A stretch of DNA of 64,000 nt. It comes from Struthidea cinerea (taxonomy: Eukaryota > Chordata > Aves > Passeriformes > Corcoracidae). Under the pieces are notes generated by a model. The model did no database searches. It worked only from the letters and a program-made list of their open reading frames with translations, and was not told the DNA's origin. The translations under genes were made by a program, and so were the position numbers. Of this stretch, positions 48,949 through 62,355 are shown piece after piece. Within the stretch, counting starts at the first letter, position 1; each line of letters opens with the position of its first letter. Location: assembly GCA_013397865.1 (NCBI GenBank), contig VZTI01005060.1:124001-188000 (forward strand). The letters are read 5' to 3'.

Positions 48949-51900
48949 GCACCCCTGGTCTTTGAGGGAATGAGAGGAAGAAACTCCTGGGGCAAGCAGG
49001 GTAAGGGAGAAGCAAAAGAAAATCCTACATCAGAAAGAGTATTTAAACGTAGTCTCCCTAGATACTAAGAAAGAAGAACTCTGTCAGAACACAACATCAA
49101 GAAGCAGAAACAGGGTTTTGTAAGCTTGAGAGGGGACAAAACCCAACATCTGATCAAGGGAGATCATGGCAAGAAATGGAAAGGCTAAGGAATGGCTATG
49201 AAACCCAGGACCTTGAAAAGGACCCAATGAATCTGGCTATAGGATATATCCTTAAGCAGAACAGGATAGATCTCTCCCGTCCTCTTCTAACATTAGCTGT
49301 GTTATACTCCTGAGAAATTAGCAAGTACAGCTTCCCACTGTAAGCAGAGAAATTAAATGACTTCCCAAGGCAAGCGTCTGACAATAGAGCGGGGATTCAG
49401 GACCTGCGGGCTCTGTGTCCTGTGATCAGTTGAACTAATTATCCGCTTTCTAATGCAATTATTTCAGAGGGGAAAAAAGAATAAAATCTCTTAGAATTCA
49501 GTTAAATTTTGTTCCAAATTATGTATCTGCTTAAAAAAAGATTAAATTCAATATGAGAAGGCACAGATGAAAATACAGGAGGAAAAGAGATCAATATTTG
49601 GCATCATCAATTCTATAGATTTTGTATCAAGCAAAATGGTTTTGAAATGGAACTGACAGCAACTTTTTTTCTTGTCTGGTCAGCACCCAAGTCTCAATTC
49701 TTTGTACACTTCAGTAATAATGTAATGAGCATCCCATACTACATAAAGACAGCCAGAACATCTTTCAGTAGAGGTGAATGCCAATCTTTTACTCCAGAGA
49801 AGCATGTTCTTACATTTAAAACTACTACTTCTCTAGTTCATTTGCAAACTGAAGTGCCTTTGTGGCTCCTAAATTACCGGGGGACAGATGGACTCAGGCA
49901 TCTTGTCAAGAGCTTAATGGCTGAATAGAAAACATTGAACAAAGAGCTAGGATGTAGCCTTAATATTTTCAGAAGATTCAAATAGCTTGTAAAGGAGGGG
50001 GGAGAAAAATTATTCCTCTAAACATCCTGTATACATCACTGTCATCAACCTTTCCAGACTCCTTTAACAGATAGCTATGAAGCAAAAATAATCCTAAAAA
50101 AATAGAGATGACAGATGAATACTTGTAAGTGTTAATTGTGATGGCAATAAATTTCTCTTAACCCTCAAAAATATTGCTGCTTAAAAAATATGTTAAAATT
50201 TACTAATTTGGGAAAGCATGAGGGTTGGAGTTTTTTCTGAGAAAAGCTACTGTAGTTTCTTTAAGGAGTCTGAAAGGGAAATCATTATATAAACTGTATT
50301 TATGGCACACTAGAAACTCCAGTTTTAACCAAAACTCAACAGAAGCACAAGTAGAAGAACCTTCTATTTTGTTTACCAAACGAATGGAATGTACCTGAAG
50401 GAAGACTGGAGTTGGACGTATGTGCCCCCTCCCTGCAGCACTGCCATGCTATCCCACATCACCCTCACAATGTTCCTGTGACATAAACAAATACCGTGTC
50501 TGGACGTTGTAGAGAGCCTGGGGAATAAATACACTGCACTAATCCTTCTCCAAACAGTAATTTTTTAAACATCAACACAAAAACACTGACTGATTTAAAA
50601 GTGATCGGCGGTTTTAAGCTTTAAGAAATATTTCTGCAATACACAGCTGTGCACAGCTGCTCTTGGAAGGACAAATTGAAGGAGAACTGGTGTGCCCCAA
50701 AGTCTATCTGTACACACCAGTGGTATATCTCATAGCAGACAAAACATGTATTACGATACAGCTGTAGAAGAGGTGCCTACATGTAATCAGCAAGCCCACT
50801 AGAATGAAGACTGCACAAGGGAACCACCAGAATACAACCAAGGTGGCATCAGGAATTTTTTCCACCAAGATACTGAATGGTAGAGATCAGTGAAGTGAAG
50901 TTAGGACTGTGTTTCTGTACCTACGTTTGCAATACTCCCAGGGAGATAAAAAACAATTATCTTCAAGCAATCTACAATTGCCCATATAAGAGCCATTTTT
51001 CAGGTCTGAGCCCTCTAAGAAGCTGACAGAAAAAATCCCACAGAACACAAATCCTCCAGAATACCCATAAGAACAAGAAAAAAAAATTATTTCGGAGGAC
51101 ATGAAGAAACACCGAAAATTCTTGTGGTGATGTGCCTGTTTCTGGTTTACTATATTATTATAGAATATATTCACAGAATAGAATATACTATATGAAATAC
51201 ATTTACTTTATTAGTATATAATATATTTAGTCCTAAAAAGTGCAACAGGTGTCAGTCTTACCATAGTATAGATAGTCTATACCAAAGTATAAATATTTAG
51301 TCATCATGTTCAGGTCTGTAAAAAGCGAACCTCATCTCTGGTTTGCCTGTCTTAGTGCCACTGTGTGCACACAGAGATGTAGAAACCCCCAGACCTCAAC
51401 CAGAGACTGCAATTAGCTTCATTAGCAATTGGAGGGAAGGGGCACAGAGGTCCTTTTGTGTATTCAGCACAACGAGGCTAAGCCAGACACAATTTGGTGC
51501 AAGCTCTTTCAGTACTGCTTGCTAAATTCCCCCTACACGAAAGATTAATTCCTGAAATTGGAGAATGGCTGGACTCCTGCTTTAGGGATTGACCTTTGTG
51601 ACAAGCAAAGTGGCTGCTGGAGGTGACATTGCCTTGAAAAGTGAATGTCTTGCCCTCTAATACCAGAGAAAAAGCATTATATACTGCTTATTTTGCTTTC
51701 CCAACATCAGGGAGCATTTGATCTTATCAGCTTCCCAGAGACAACACCAGGCATCTTATTGACCTCAGCTCTCAAAAGAGATGAAAACACATCCCACTTC
51801 TGCCCCGTGTCCCATATCACCACCTAAGCTCAGCATCTTTGAGTGGCTCAGTCTCTTTGCAACAGGAAGTATGGTAAGAAGCATTATCAACAGGAAAGAG

Positions 51901-54810
51901 GATCACAAGCTTTAAAGCATGATTAAACAGGATAACAATTCCTCAAAGATACTAGATTGCATGAATATTCATCTGTGATTACACCCAGTGCAAACTCAGA
52001 TTCACATAAACTATAATGAAAAGGCAGCTAGCCAGTGACTGTCTACTTTTTATTGAGACAGAAAATCAAACATCGGAATTTACATAACAGAAATTCAAAG
52101 ATGAGCAACAGCAAAGAAAATTTAGGAAAAAATGCGGAAACACCTGCAACACAAAGGTGGAACACACATGGCAATCCTGACAGACCTGCAGGTCATGACC
52201 TGTGCCCCAAAACTGAACCAAACCATGACAAGGATCAACACACGATCATTATTCACAAAAATTACTTCTTCAGCAATAGTTTTCACTGAGATGGTTTATA
52301 GAATTCCCTTTCCTATGTGCTTTCTTTACTACTACGCCCCCAAAAACAGTGTCTCCTTTCAGCTATCTCTCCATATTTCCCTGATTTTTCACAGTTCATT
52401 AAACACTGTTGCAACACAAAATCTTATTTGCAGTTCTTTAATTGTCGTGCAACTCCAGTTTAATCCATTATCCTCCCAAATATAACTTTTATTTTATTTT
52501 CAGATATTCTAGGTTTCTAAAGTGGAGGGAAAGAAAAGCAAGCGATTAATGACTCCCACAAGCTTGTATTACTTAGGCATAATTTAGACTCAGCATTGGA
52601 GTCGTGAACCCCAGGCTTCTATTCTTGGTTCAAGTAGTTGCTTGTTCTGTGACTTAAGGGAAGTGAAAGCTACCGTTCTCTGTCTTTGAAACAGATATTT
52701 CTTTTATCCCTTTATTTATCCCTGGAGGTTTGAAAGGACTTACCATTCAGCATCAAACTTTACTACAATTATTCATGCTCTACTTTGACTCCCAAAGCAG
52801 GCAACAAACTAGCAATGAGTAGAGCTGGTTTAGCTCCAGAACTGGAAGGGGGACTGGACATGAGCTCAGGGCTACAGCAGCTGTGTGGGTGTGACTGCAG
52901 ACCCACAAGCACTTAACACACACAGTTCAGAGTAGTGAGCTGGGGTACGTAGATGCTTAGCACAGACTTTAAGGCAGGACAAGAAAGTGGAGGTAGAGCG
53001 ACTGAGCTCATCCTAAGCATTTCTTGAATAGATTGTATAGACTGGAAAGAACATTCATCATCTCGGTTACTTTTTACATTTCACTGTTCAGTGCTTGAAT
53101 TTTATTCTTCATATAAATTTTCTCTACAATACTCTTTTGGTGTCATAGAAACAGTTTTACATTTGCTGATATATTTCAAGAAATGGTATCAAAGTGCACA
53201 GCAAATTCAAGGGAAAAGGGCACAACAGTTCTGACTTGTAAATTTTTATGTTCTACTAGTCGGGAGAAATGAATTGTCTATAATCCTATTTGAAGTGCAA
53301 TACACTGGGCTGTTGTTATTGCAGACACTGTGGACTTTACATGGACAAAATACTGTGTCGACACAGTTCCACTCAGAAACAAAGAGAACTCGTGTAGAAA
53401 TTAAAATCTATATAGGAATGAATATTGGAATGGCAACATTACTCATTTACATTGCTCTGCTGAGATCCATTGCAAATTCCTACAATCAACTTACTGTAGC
53501 TGATGCCAATAGGTGCTGAGTATATTGAGACCATTACATGTGCAGTTTTCTGTTCAGAAGTAAAACCAGTTCCCGTCTGTAGTAAATGTACAGCTATAAC
53601 ACATAAACTGATTGATTTTGTTTATCTCTTCTAATTCAAATGTACTGCCTGATTTTTTAAGCTTGCCATAGCTGCTGGAAGAGTGACCATTTCAGTGGGT
53701 AGAGATGGTATCACTACATAATTACATTAAAACAGCCTTTTACTACCTCACAGCATTTGTTGATTTTATGTCACTGCTGCTCAGTTATCACGCAGAGATG
53801 CTGCACTGTGATGGATAAACTGCAAAGTAATGCCAGGACATCATTATTACAGCCTCATCATTTCACTAAATTAATTTCATTTGGTAGTGCCTCTATTTTT
53901 TCTTAGAAGATAACAGAAAGGATTTCTTTGTACCTCTCTTGGTGTGGGAGGGAGTGTCTCCAGGAGATCTGCTCCATTCCCTGATCATTCTCCCTAACAA
54001 TTGCAATTTATCAGAGAGGCATAAATTTGCAAGCACCACAGGGGGCACGATGGTATGCCTGTTCTCTCTCTCTTCCCGCATTCAGATACAAAGGGAGATG
54101 CAAGCAGATCTGGGTAGGCCGAGAAAGATATAAATGAGAGGGTAAACCCCCCCTCTATATGAGATAAGAGTCACAGGCAACACTGGGATCTTACTGAATT
54201 CTGTAGGACTTCTATGCACAAATACAAATGCCTTCACAACCTTGGGCATGTTCATTCGAGCACACTGAAATCAGTCTAGACAAGTTCAAGGCACATTTAC
54301 CACGAGGAAGAGGACAGGAAGTGAGTAGCCTGCCCCACACACTGTTAGGTCTTGAGTGGCCTTGTGGCTGAGCAGCCATTCCCCATCTTCCCCTGCTACA
54401 TCAGTGCTGAACTCACTTATGAAGAACTAATACATACACAGGAAAGCCAGTGATTCACCACAGTGGGTCAAGCTTCACTGTCGTTTAAACTCATGGCACT
54501 GCCATAATTTTTATGAGCTTCCAAGGACTTAATTGAGAGAAAGAGTGAATCTGGCCCACCTCCTCTAATGCTCTCTTTACATCCCTATTTTCTGTACTTT
54601 TATCTGAGCAGTGCACTGCTATTATGTGAATATCAGCAACAAATTGCAATGATTTGCAGTGTCAGTGAGTTCATAGAAAATTAATATGGACTTTTAATCT
54701 TCACCACATCCTACATCTCAAACGTAAAATTAGGAGTTCTAAGAAGACGAATTCATTTCTGTAATATGAATGAAATACTTGACACTTTACCTCTAATATT
54801 TTTAATTTTG

Positions 54811-54835
54811 TATATTTATATATATATATTTAATA
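54811..54835. repeat. TA-rich simple sequence with (TA)6
   Basis: Alternating TA at 54817-54828 inside a longer AT-only stretch. It has low complexity and no other feature. Confidence 0.7.
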
Positions 54836-57800
54836 TTTGACATATAAATGAATATGTCGCATGACAAATGTCATTTAGACCAAAAAGAACTACTGAAAAT
54901 GGTCTCAGAACAAGGTGTTGCAGTCTGAAATCCTGATAGCTACCATTGCTACAAAAAGGTAGTGAAAGGTAAAAAGCGTGAGAAAGAGGTAAGTGAAAGA
55001 TGACTTTCAGCTAAGTATGCTTTAAAAGACAGAGGTCTGCCCTAAACCAAAAATTCAGCAGCAGCTTAAAACAATGAGATTTTCAGTCCATTGGTTAAAG
55101 ACCACCCTTGCAAACAGTCTCAGAGAGAATTAGTCTCAAACAGCCAATCTAATGGAATTAACTAAGGAAAGCTGCAAAACTGTTACTATCAGCCTTCTCT
55201 GACACCCAAAGAACAAAGATCCAACTGAACAGACACATCTGGACTTCGATTTCCACAGCTATCACTCTTCTGGAGTCAAGGATCCCTAAATCCTGCCAAG
55301 ATGAAATACCTGCAGCTTGTATCCTAGTGAAGAAAACTTCAGATATAAATTATATATTTCAGGGAGGTATAGTCTCAAAAATCAGTGATGAACACAATAC
55401 ATAAACAACCAACCAGTCCCAAAACTATGACGACAGAAGTAGAAAACAAGATGAAAACACTGTCACATCTCTCTGCTCCCCAGTGAAACATTGCAGATAT
55501 GGATGGTTTGGAACAATGTGATGACCCATAGACAGCAGCAAATGAGGATGAATGAAGAAGCAACTAATTGGAGTACAAATACTTACATTAAGAAGACATC
55601 ACAATGAGACTGCACAAGAGGAACACCAGTATCCTGATCAAGAGATATACTGGGAGACAATAAGCAGGAATATATCAATAGAGGGCAGAATTAGAGGATC
55701 ACTGCAAGAGAGAATGCAAAGAGGGTTTTTTTTTCACTCTCAGTATTTACAAAAACTCACCCCAAAAAACATCAGCTCGCCAAATTGTGGTATCAGCAAT
55801 GCAACAGATTGCAAAATAGCGATGAGACACGAAGGCACCAAAATTCCAGACCACCTAAATAAATTCTTTCAGAACCTGAATATCAGTGAACATGCAGGAA
55901 TCTGAGCTGCAAATGAAATGATAGAGTTGTTTAGGCTGGAAACAGAATTGAGAAGCATTTCTCTCTCTTGCGATAAGTTTTCTTTCAACAGTCCTGCTAA
56001 AACGTGATGCTATGGGTGTAGGTGCAGGTGATGGAAATACAGCTGGAGTCGGCAGTAAGGGATACACAGCTGTTACATGAGTAGGTAGCAATGTGGGAAA
56101 GAGCAATATTATACCAATCTGAACTGAAGTCCTAAGGGTTAAAATCAAGGACTGCAAGAATAACTTGACTTCTCTGTTATAAATTTCAGGGCTGTGGTGT
56201 ATGACATTGATTGATATGTGATTTAAAAGGCTATTAGCACTCTCTCAGAAAGCTCTTCTACCTAGGAATGATACAATCTGATACAAAGAAGGAAGATTTA
56301 ATAAAAACAGTCAACAGCAAAGCGTGGGGTGTCCCTAAACTTCAGGCTGGATTGGTGTTAGTGAAGACAATTGCCTTAAACAAAGGTGAGAACTTTTAAC
56401 AGAATTTTTTAACAAAAATTCTCAAGCAAAACATATAAAAGAAAGCACATATATAGGAAAGCAAAACAGAACTTATGGAGGTGACTTCCATATTGGTATT
56501 GAAGACATTGTCTATGTCCTGCTAGAGAAACAAACGAAAGACTGACATCGGCACTCTGGTCGGGGAAAGAGTGCAAGCTCTTCTTTAATGCTAAACCAAG
56601 CCCAGGCTGTCATCTTATTCTTTTCAGAGGAGCAAGCTAAAACCAAGGGAAACAGAAGATGATGGAAGCTTGCAATAAGGTTTTCATCATGCCTTTTGAT
56701 TCCACTTCACCACTGGCAACTTTATCACATTTCCTTAAGTGCAGGTCTAAAATCAAATTTAGCTCCAAATTACAACGTAACCAGCATCACTTTCATTGAG
56801 CATGAGTCATAGCATGTCTTGAACAGGTTTTTATTCTTAGATTAAAAACAGAATCAGCAGTCTTAATTCTTTTTTGCCTTGCATCAGGTGTAATTTTATA
56901 TACCAGGATACAGGGAGGGCCAAGTGGCTTTACATTCACCATTAAGGTTTAACATCGACTCACTGCCAGGGAAACATCTATGCAAGGTACAGTGCAACAG
57001 AAAATTAGCTCTGATGGCTTCATATTTGCCAAAGTCATTTGACTCTTGTCAGAAAAAGCATATATTTCACCCACTAGCAGACTGCATTAGTACCTAATTT
57101 CCCATAGCGCCACAGTATTTCCTTGACAGTGCAGGAAATACACTCAGCACTCTGCTGGAGGCTCTCCATCCCACTCCTGCCATTAGCACTGCCCTGCCAT
57201 GCTGACACTCAGTGAGTTGATGCTGCCTCTCCCATTCTATATTACTCTGTAAAGGTCTGGTAGGGACTGTAAAGCCAAAGGGTTTGAGAAGTCATCCCCT
57301 GGCTCGTGCCTTATTGAAGCAGAAAGCTGACATGCCCTGAAAGCAGAGGGATGTTGAGGAGGCAGCCAGACCTTCATGTACATATTTTTCACTGTCTGTT
57401 TGTTCCCTTTGGGAAGAGAGGGAATGACATACATCTATAAATTTAAGCGCAAATGAAAATATTCAGGTCTTTCTGTTTGCTTACTTTACTAGCTGAGATT
57501 GAGTCTGACGGCACAGGTGCAATACTGACAGATGTTTCCTCCAATTCCATCTTTGCACTTTGCACTTCTCAACACTTAATACACATACATGCATCCAGGG
57601 CCTGACCTTCCTTGGGAAGTCCTGACATCATAGCAGGGCCATTTAACCACAGCCCCGAGACCTAACATGCGCTGAAAGTCTGAAATTCAGTTCCCAAATG
57701 CCCCTGGTGTGACTGTTTCATTGGCTTTGGGATAAGCAATTTATCTCTCCAGGCAAGGCTGTCACAGTGTCTCATGAGCAGGCATCTGTTTAATGTTCTC

Positions 57801-58814
57801 ACTCACCAGCAGCCCCTTGGTGGCCTGACATTATATTAAGAAACAGCAGTAACAGGACTGAAAAGTTGTCCAGTCTGCAATCAACGTCCAGCATTTAAGA
57901 CTGAAAGGACCCAACTCCTGTAAGTACTTGGGCAGCCAGGACTAGTAGAGCCCTGAGGAGGGGAAAAAGAGGAATATGTAGCCTATGCAGGCAGAAAAAC
58001 TGCAGGGACATCCTCATCCTGGTCATGGGATGGGACACGAAACTGAGGAACAGGTGCAAATGATTTTCAAGGTAGCTGGGCTTTTCTCACCACCGTGTTA
58101 GAGGTAAAAGATAAAAAATTTGCAAAATTCCACTTATAAAATCCATCACTGTGTCTGAGTTTCATTTTCAGCATCTCCTCATTAAGTAATGAGACAGATG
58201 GACAGCAAATCCTCTGAGCAAATTGTCTCCTGCTGGCACTCACACAAGCTAGGCATGCCGCTTAAACAGTGATGCCCTTCCCCAGCTTCTACTCCTGTAA
58301 CACTGCAGCTTCTGTGCTGCACATCCGTTAAACAGTGCGCTTAAACAATATTATGATACAGAGATTGCATTCCACCATCTCTAATGTCATCTCTAGACTG
58401 TCAAGAAACCCATCTCTAGAAGTAAATTCATATTACTTCAACCTGTCTGTCAGTGTTTATGAAAAACATTAATTTCAGCCATTCACCTTCCTTTTTTTTT
58501 ATAAAAAGCAGTACAACCTCAGCAAAAGGTTAGAGCCCAGGAGAAAAAGAGACAGCACAAAAGACCAGGAAAGCAGAAAAGGCAAACAATATGTATTTGC
58601 AAATAGGGAATTGTCCTGTGAATTCATGACTTTGCCATCAGGCTGATTTCTCTTCTAACTCAATGTGCAAGGCCTTGGGACTCTCATTATTAACATATGA
58701 TCATGTTGGACAATTCACAGTCCTAGTGTGCTGTACAGACTTTTCTATTGTAATTCCACAAACTTCAAAACCTTCTTCACAGTTTATTTAACTGAAAGGA
58801 TTGCTTAACTTTTT

Positions 58815-58846
58815 ATAAATAAATAATTAAATAAATAAATAATTAA
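58815..58846. repeat. Perfect tandem duplication of a 16-bp AT-rich unit
   Basis: The unit ATAAATAAATAATTAA at 58815-58830 is repeated exactly at 58831-58846. It probably arose by slippage within an AAAT-type simple repeat. Confidence 0.85.
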
Positions 58847-60496
58847 GTCTATTAAAGAAACTCAGTTTTGCTGTTTGATAGCTGTGGGTACACAAGCTTG
58901 ACCATCTGGTAATCCTAGTGTGAAAAGTAACCTAAATCCCCCTCTGTCTTCTCCAAGGCTCAGACATGCCCTATCAGTCAGCTGAAGGCTTTCCAGATAC
59001 CCACTGCTCAGTAACACATTCACAGTTCGTACAACAACAAGCCCCAAATCCAGCCCCAGAGGTAAGCAGACACTCGGTTCAAGACGCTTTGTTCTGCCTG
59101 TCAAGCAGAGAAAACCTCTTTAGCTGAAAGATAATGGTTCATGTGCTGACACAGGATACACAGCAGATTATTTTTGAAAAAAATTATTCTAGGAAAGAAA
59201 AAAAATTAGATAATTGTGTGTTGTACACCGTTCCCCTCCTCTATTATTTTTAAAAGGAAAATAATTCTCTGGAAAGTGTTTCAGCTTTCCATAAGGACAT
59301 GGAGTACAGATATTCATGGGAAAAGGCACATATTCCTGATACCTTGCTCATGGCTTCACATTTGGAGAGGGAATGAACACTAGTTTCAGAGCAATTCTCT
59401 CACCTCTCACCCCTTACCTTTTCATTGAAGTTAATGTCTGCCTTCCAGAAAAATCACCAATGTCTTCCACAATTTTTTAATCTTGTGTAGTCTGTTCGTA
59501 TACCCTTTTACCCCAGTGTTGCCAGATGAAGACTTTCTTGCCGTTCTCAGTAACACCAGGGCTTGCATTTTCTCCTGAACATGACTACTTGGCTATCTGT
59601 TGGGAGACAGTGTCCCAAGGCTGTACAAAACTTGCTTGCAAAGCAGAGAAATCAGTGACTTCTCTGAAGTTAAATCCCACACCCAGAGTCACTGTGGATG
59701 CCCTCGCTGTGAGCTCTGTGCAACACCAGTGCCCAAGATTAGACAAGATGAGCAAAGACAGGAAAAACATAGTTAAATTGTCTAATCTGTGACCTTTGAC
59801 TGTGACAGCAGTGGTAATAATAAAATGCCTACAACCACACTTCTGAAGATTAAAAAAAAAAAATTGTTTGAATTAACCCCTCATTACCGGGGAAGGAAGG
59901 AAGCTTTCCCTGCATTACTGACAAGCACTATTCCTCTTTTTCTGACTATTGCTTGCAGGGATAGGTACAAAGGGAAACAATACACAGCAGAAAAGCTGTC
60001 CCCAGGTTTTGGCTGCAGTTGTTTCAATTACTGGAGACAAATCACTGGGAAGGTTTAATCCTGTGGCACCAGCTTCAGTGTAGGTGGAAGAAAGGAGAAC
60101 TTTGGCACGTATGCAGTTTAAAGAGTGGGAGCATGCTGTGGATCCCCACTTGATGACTTCAAGGAGGGAAAAATATCCTTTGGGTTTGTCTGCTTTCTGA
60201 AATCCATGCTGTGACCCCAGCAGCAGAATCTGACTTTCATAATGCAAAAGAAACTTGCAAAGCAAAGACTTCTATAAAAACATACTGTATAGAAGACCAG
60301 CATAACTGGGTGATGTCATTAATAACGCTGATATCACTTCACTTGCTTTGTTTCATTTCATTCAACATATCTTGTGTCCGTGGAAGAAAACCAAGCAGCT
60401 ATTTTTACCATGGAGATGATATCTCATAATGATGTTTTTTTCATTTATTTACGTGAGGGTGAAGTTCAGACATGATGAAAAAAGTCCAGGCTCTTT

Positions 60497-60501
60497 CCTT
60501 A
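60497..60501. repeat. Target-site duplication CCTTA, left copy
   Basis: The five bases directly before the LTR start TGTGCTGG are repeated exactly at 61084-61088. Confidence 0.8.
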
Positions 60502-60752
60502 TGTGCTGGTTTTGGCCGGTGTAGAATTAATTGTTTCTATAGTGGCTAGAATGGAGCTGTGTTTCTGATTTGTGCTGAACATAGGGCTAATAATACAGAG
60601 AAGTTTTTGTTATTGCTGAACAGGGCTTGCACAGAGCCAAGGCCTTTTCTGGTTTTTTGTGCTGCCACACTGGTTAGGAAGTTGGGCGTGCAGGGGAGGT
60701 TGGGAGGAGACACAGCCAGGACAGGCAACCCAAACTGACCAAAGGGACAATA

Positions 60753-60775
60753 TGACATCATGTTCAGTATATAAA
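60753..60775 (+). promoter_or_regulatory. LTR core promoter: CRE-like word and TATA box
   Basis: TATATAAA lies at 60768-60775. Eight bases upstream, TGACATCA at 60753-60760 differs by one base from the cAMP-response element TGACGTCA, which deamination of its CpG would produce. The arrangement fits a retroviral U3 promoter on the plus strand, with transcription expected to start about 25-30 bp downstream of the TATA box. Confidence 0.65.
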
Positions 60776-60950
60776 GTAGGGAGAAGAAGGAGGAAGGGGG
60801 GACATTTGGAGTGGATGTTTTGTCTCCCCAAGTCAGTGTTATGCATGATGGGGCTCTGCTCTCCCGGAGATGGCTGAACACCTGCCTGTCCATGGGAAGG
60901 TGAACTAATTCCTTGTTTTGCTTTGCTTGTGTGTGGCTTTTGCCTTCCCT

Positions 60951-60956
60951 ATTAAA
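60951..60956 (+). terminator. LTR polyadenylation signal ATTAAA
   Basis: ATTAAA lies about 180 bp downstream of the TATA box and is followed by T- and GT-rich sequence, as expected for the R/U5 border of a retroviral LTR. Confidence 0.65.
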
Positions 60957-61083
60957 CTGTCTTTATCTCAATCCATAAGTTTTCCAGTTTTTACCCTTCC
61001 AATTCTCTCTCTGATCCTGCTGGTGGGGGAGTGAGTGAGCAGCTGCATCATGCTTGGTTCCCAGCTGGGGTGAAACCACACCA

Positions 61084-61088
61084 CCTTA
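61084..61088. repeat. Target-site duplication CCTTA, right copy
   Basis: An exact copy of 60497-60501, directly after the LTR. Confidence 0.8.
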
Positions 61089-61706
61089 AAACAAACATAG
61101 TCTTGTGACCCACAAATGCTGATAATCACATAGAAAAGAATTGTATTTCATTTCTGGAATACTTTTCTCTGGAAAAAAAAAATCAACAAGCCAAACAAAC
61201 CAACAAACCAAAACCAGATCAAAGAAACTCACTAGGTTCAATTTACAAGTAAGATGCTGTCTCTCCCAACTCCACTACACAGGCTGCGGAGTTTTACTCA
61301 GACCCAAGAAATGCAAACCAAAACTAATTTTCCTTAAACACTTGGATGAAAACTGCAGCCATTTAAGAACTATTTCAAGAACAGTGCAACTGTATGTGCA
61401 GCAGGGCACTCAGGCAGTGATGCTAGCTGGACTGTCCCTCCATGTAGATCACCCTCAGAGGGTTACACCTTCACTTCTCCTCTAGTAGCTCATTGCTGTG
61501 TCTTTTCTAATTTCTTTTTCTTTGTTTTCTCAGTACACCAAGGGACTCATCTCCAAAGCCATGACAGGTCCTGAATGTAAGCAGTACTTCTAGTCAAGAA
61601 GAAATTACCCTTGTGGCTTAGTTTCCATGTAGCTCCTATACACAGACTACAATAAAAACCAGCCACCATGGACTCCAAATGTCTTCCACCTTTTCTACTG
61701 AAGAGA
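61089..61706. other. Spacer between two LTRs
   Basis: About 600 bp of AT-rich DNA with an A-rich stretch at 61170-61210 (repeated CAAAC/CAAAT words). It shows no gag, pol or env similarity, so the two LTRs are not the ends of one provirus. They also differ in sequence. Confidence 0.6.
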
Positions 61707-61863
61707 TGTATTGGCGTTGTGTGACAAATCTTCTGTAGCGGAGGACTATGGGGACAGCTTCTATGAGAAGCTGTCAGAAGCTTCCCCCATGTCCAACAGA
61801 ACCAGTGCCAGCCAGCTCCAAGATGGACCCATCAGCCATGGTGGCAGAGCCTCTGGGATAATG

Positions 61864-61871
61864 TATTTAAG
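61864..61871 (+). promoter_or_regulatory. TATA-like word of the second LTR
   Basis: TATTTAAG lies about 160 bp from the LTR start and is followed by a purine-rich run. This position is plausible for a U3 promoter. Weak by sequence alone. Confidence 0.4.
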
Positions 61872-62099
61872 AAGGGGGAAAAAACAGCAACTGCAGCCAG
61901 AAATAATAGTGAGAAAACATGAGAGGAACAGCCCTGCAGACACCAAAGTCAGTGCAGAAGGAGGGGCAGGAGGTGCTCCAGGTGCCAGAGCAGAGACTCC
62001 CTTCCAGCCCCTGGTGCAGCCCATGGTGAGGCAGCTGTGACCCTGCAGCCCAGGGAGGACCACAGGGAGGCAGAGATACCCCTGCAGCCCCTGAAGGAT

Positions 62100-62355
62100 C
62101 CCATTCTGGAGCAGGTGGATGCCCAAAGGAGGCTGTGACCCTGGGGAAGCCCATGCTGGAGAAGGCTCCTGGCAGGAACTTTGGCCCAGTGGAGAGAGGA
62201 GCCCAAGCTGGAGCAGTCTGTTCCTGAAAGACTTACCCTGTGGAATAGACCCACGCTGGAGCAGTACGTGAGGAAGAGCAGCCCATGGGAAATAACCACA
62301 TTGGAGAAGTTTGTTGAGGACTGTCTCTTGTGGGAGGGACCCCACACTGGAGGAG
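62100..62355 (+). repeat. Degenerate array of about 48-bp repeats inside the LTR
   Basis: Six copies of a core like CCCACGCTGGAGCAG start at 62100, 62150, 62202, 62250, 62295 and 62341, a spacing of 45-52 bp. Between cores lie variable segments such as 'cctgtggaatagac' and 'cttgtgggaggga'. The unit is near 16 codons. A plus-strand frame open at 62181-62384 shows the recurring pattern LEQ or LEK every 15-17 residues, with tryptophan between. This indicates tandem duplication in the history of the LTR. Confidence 0.8.

Larger units (their letters stand above)
48949..60496. other. Unannotated 11.5-kb interval, nearly repeat-free
   Basis: No CR1 with a confident 3' end, no LTR, no RNA gene and no recognisable exon. 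The stretches at about 53030-53060 and 55918-55950 faintly resemble a very old CR1 terminus ('agactggaaagaac', 'gtttaggctggaaa') but are too diverged to call. Simple sequence lies at 54811-54835 and 58815-58846. The longest frame is 117 codons (55552-55905, plus), hydrophilic because the strand is A-rich. Confidence 0.5.
60502..61083 (+). mobile_element. Solo LTR of an avian endogenous retrovirus
   Basis: A 582-bp LTR beginning TGTGCTGGTTT and ending AAACCACACCA. The two ends are imperfect inverted repeats, as expected for retroviral LTRs. It matches a high-copy passerine LTR I remember, with blocks 'tgaccaaagggacaatatga', 'atggctgaacacctgcctgt' and 'tattaaactgtctttatctc'. A TATA box (60768) and a polyadenylation signal (60951) divide it into plausible U3, R and U5 parts. 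Exact CCTTA copies flank it. No internal retroviral sequence is attached, so it is a solo LTR. The 5-bp duplication suggests an ERVL-like family. Confidence 0.9.

Noticed and set aside
53030..53062. Possible old CR1 3' terminus
   Set aside because: The similarity is limited to about 20 bases (TAGACTGGAAAGAACATTCA) without the tail or any following block.
54031..54050. CTCF-like word CCACAGGGGGCAC
   Set aside because: Only the core fits. The upstream half of the motif mismatches at several positions.
55552..55905. 117-codon hydrophilic plus-strand frame with several N-glycosylation-like triplets
   Set aside because: The strand is A-rich, which by itself produces Lys, Asn, Glu, Gln and Ile codons. 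No signal peptide, domain or splice context is seen.
55918..55950. Possible old CR1 3' terminus
   Set aside because: 'gatagagttgtttaggctgg' is suggestive, but no further CR1 blocks follow.
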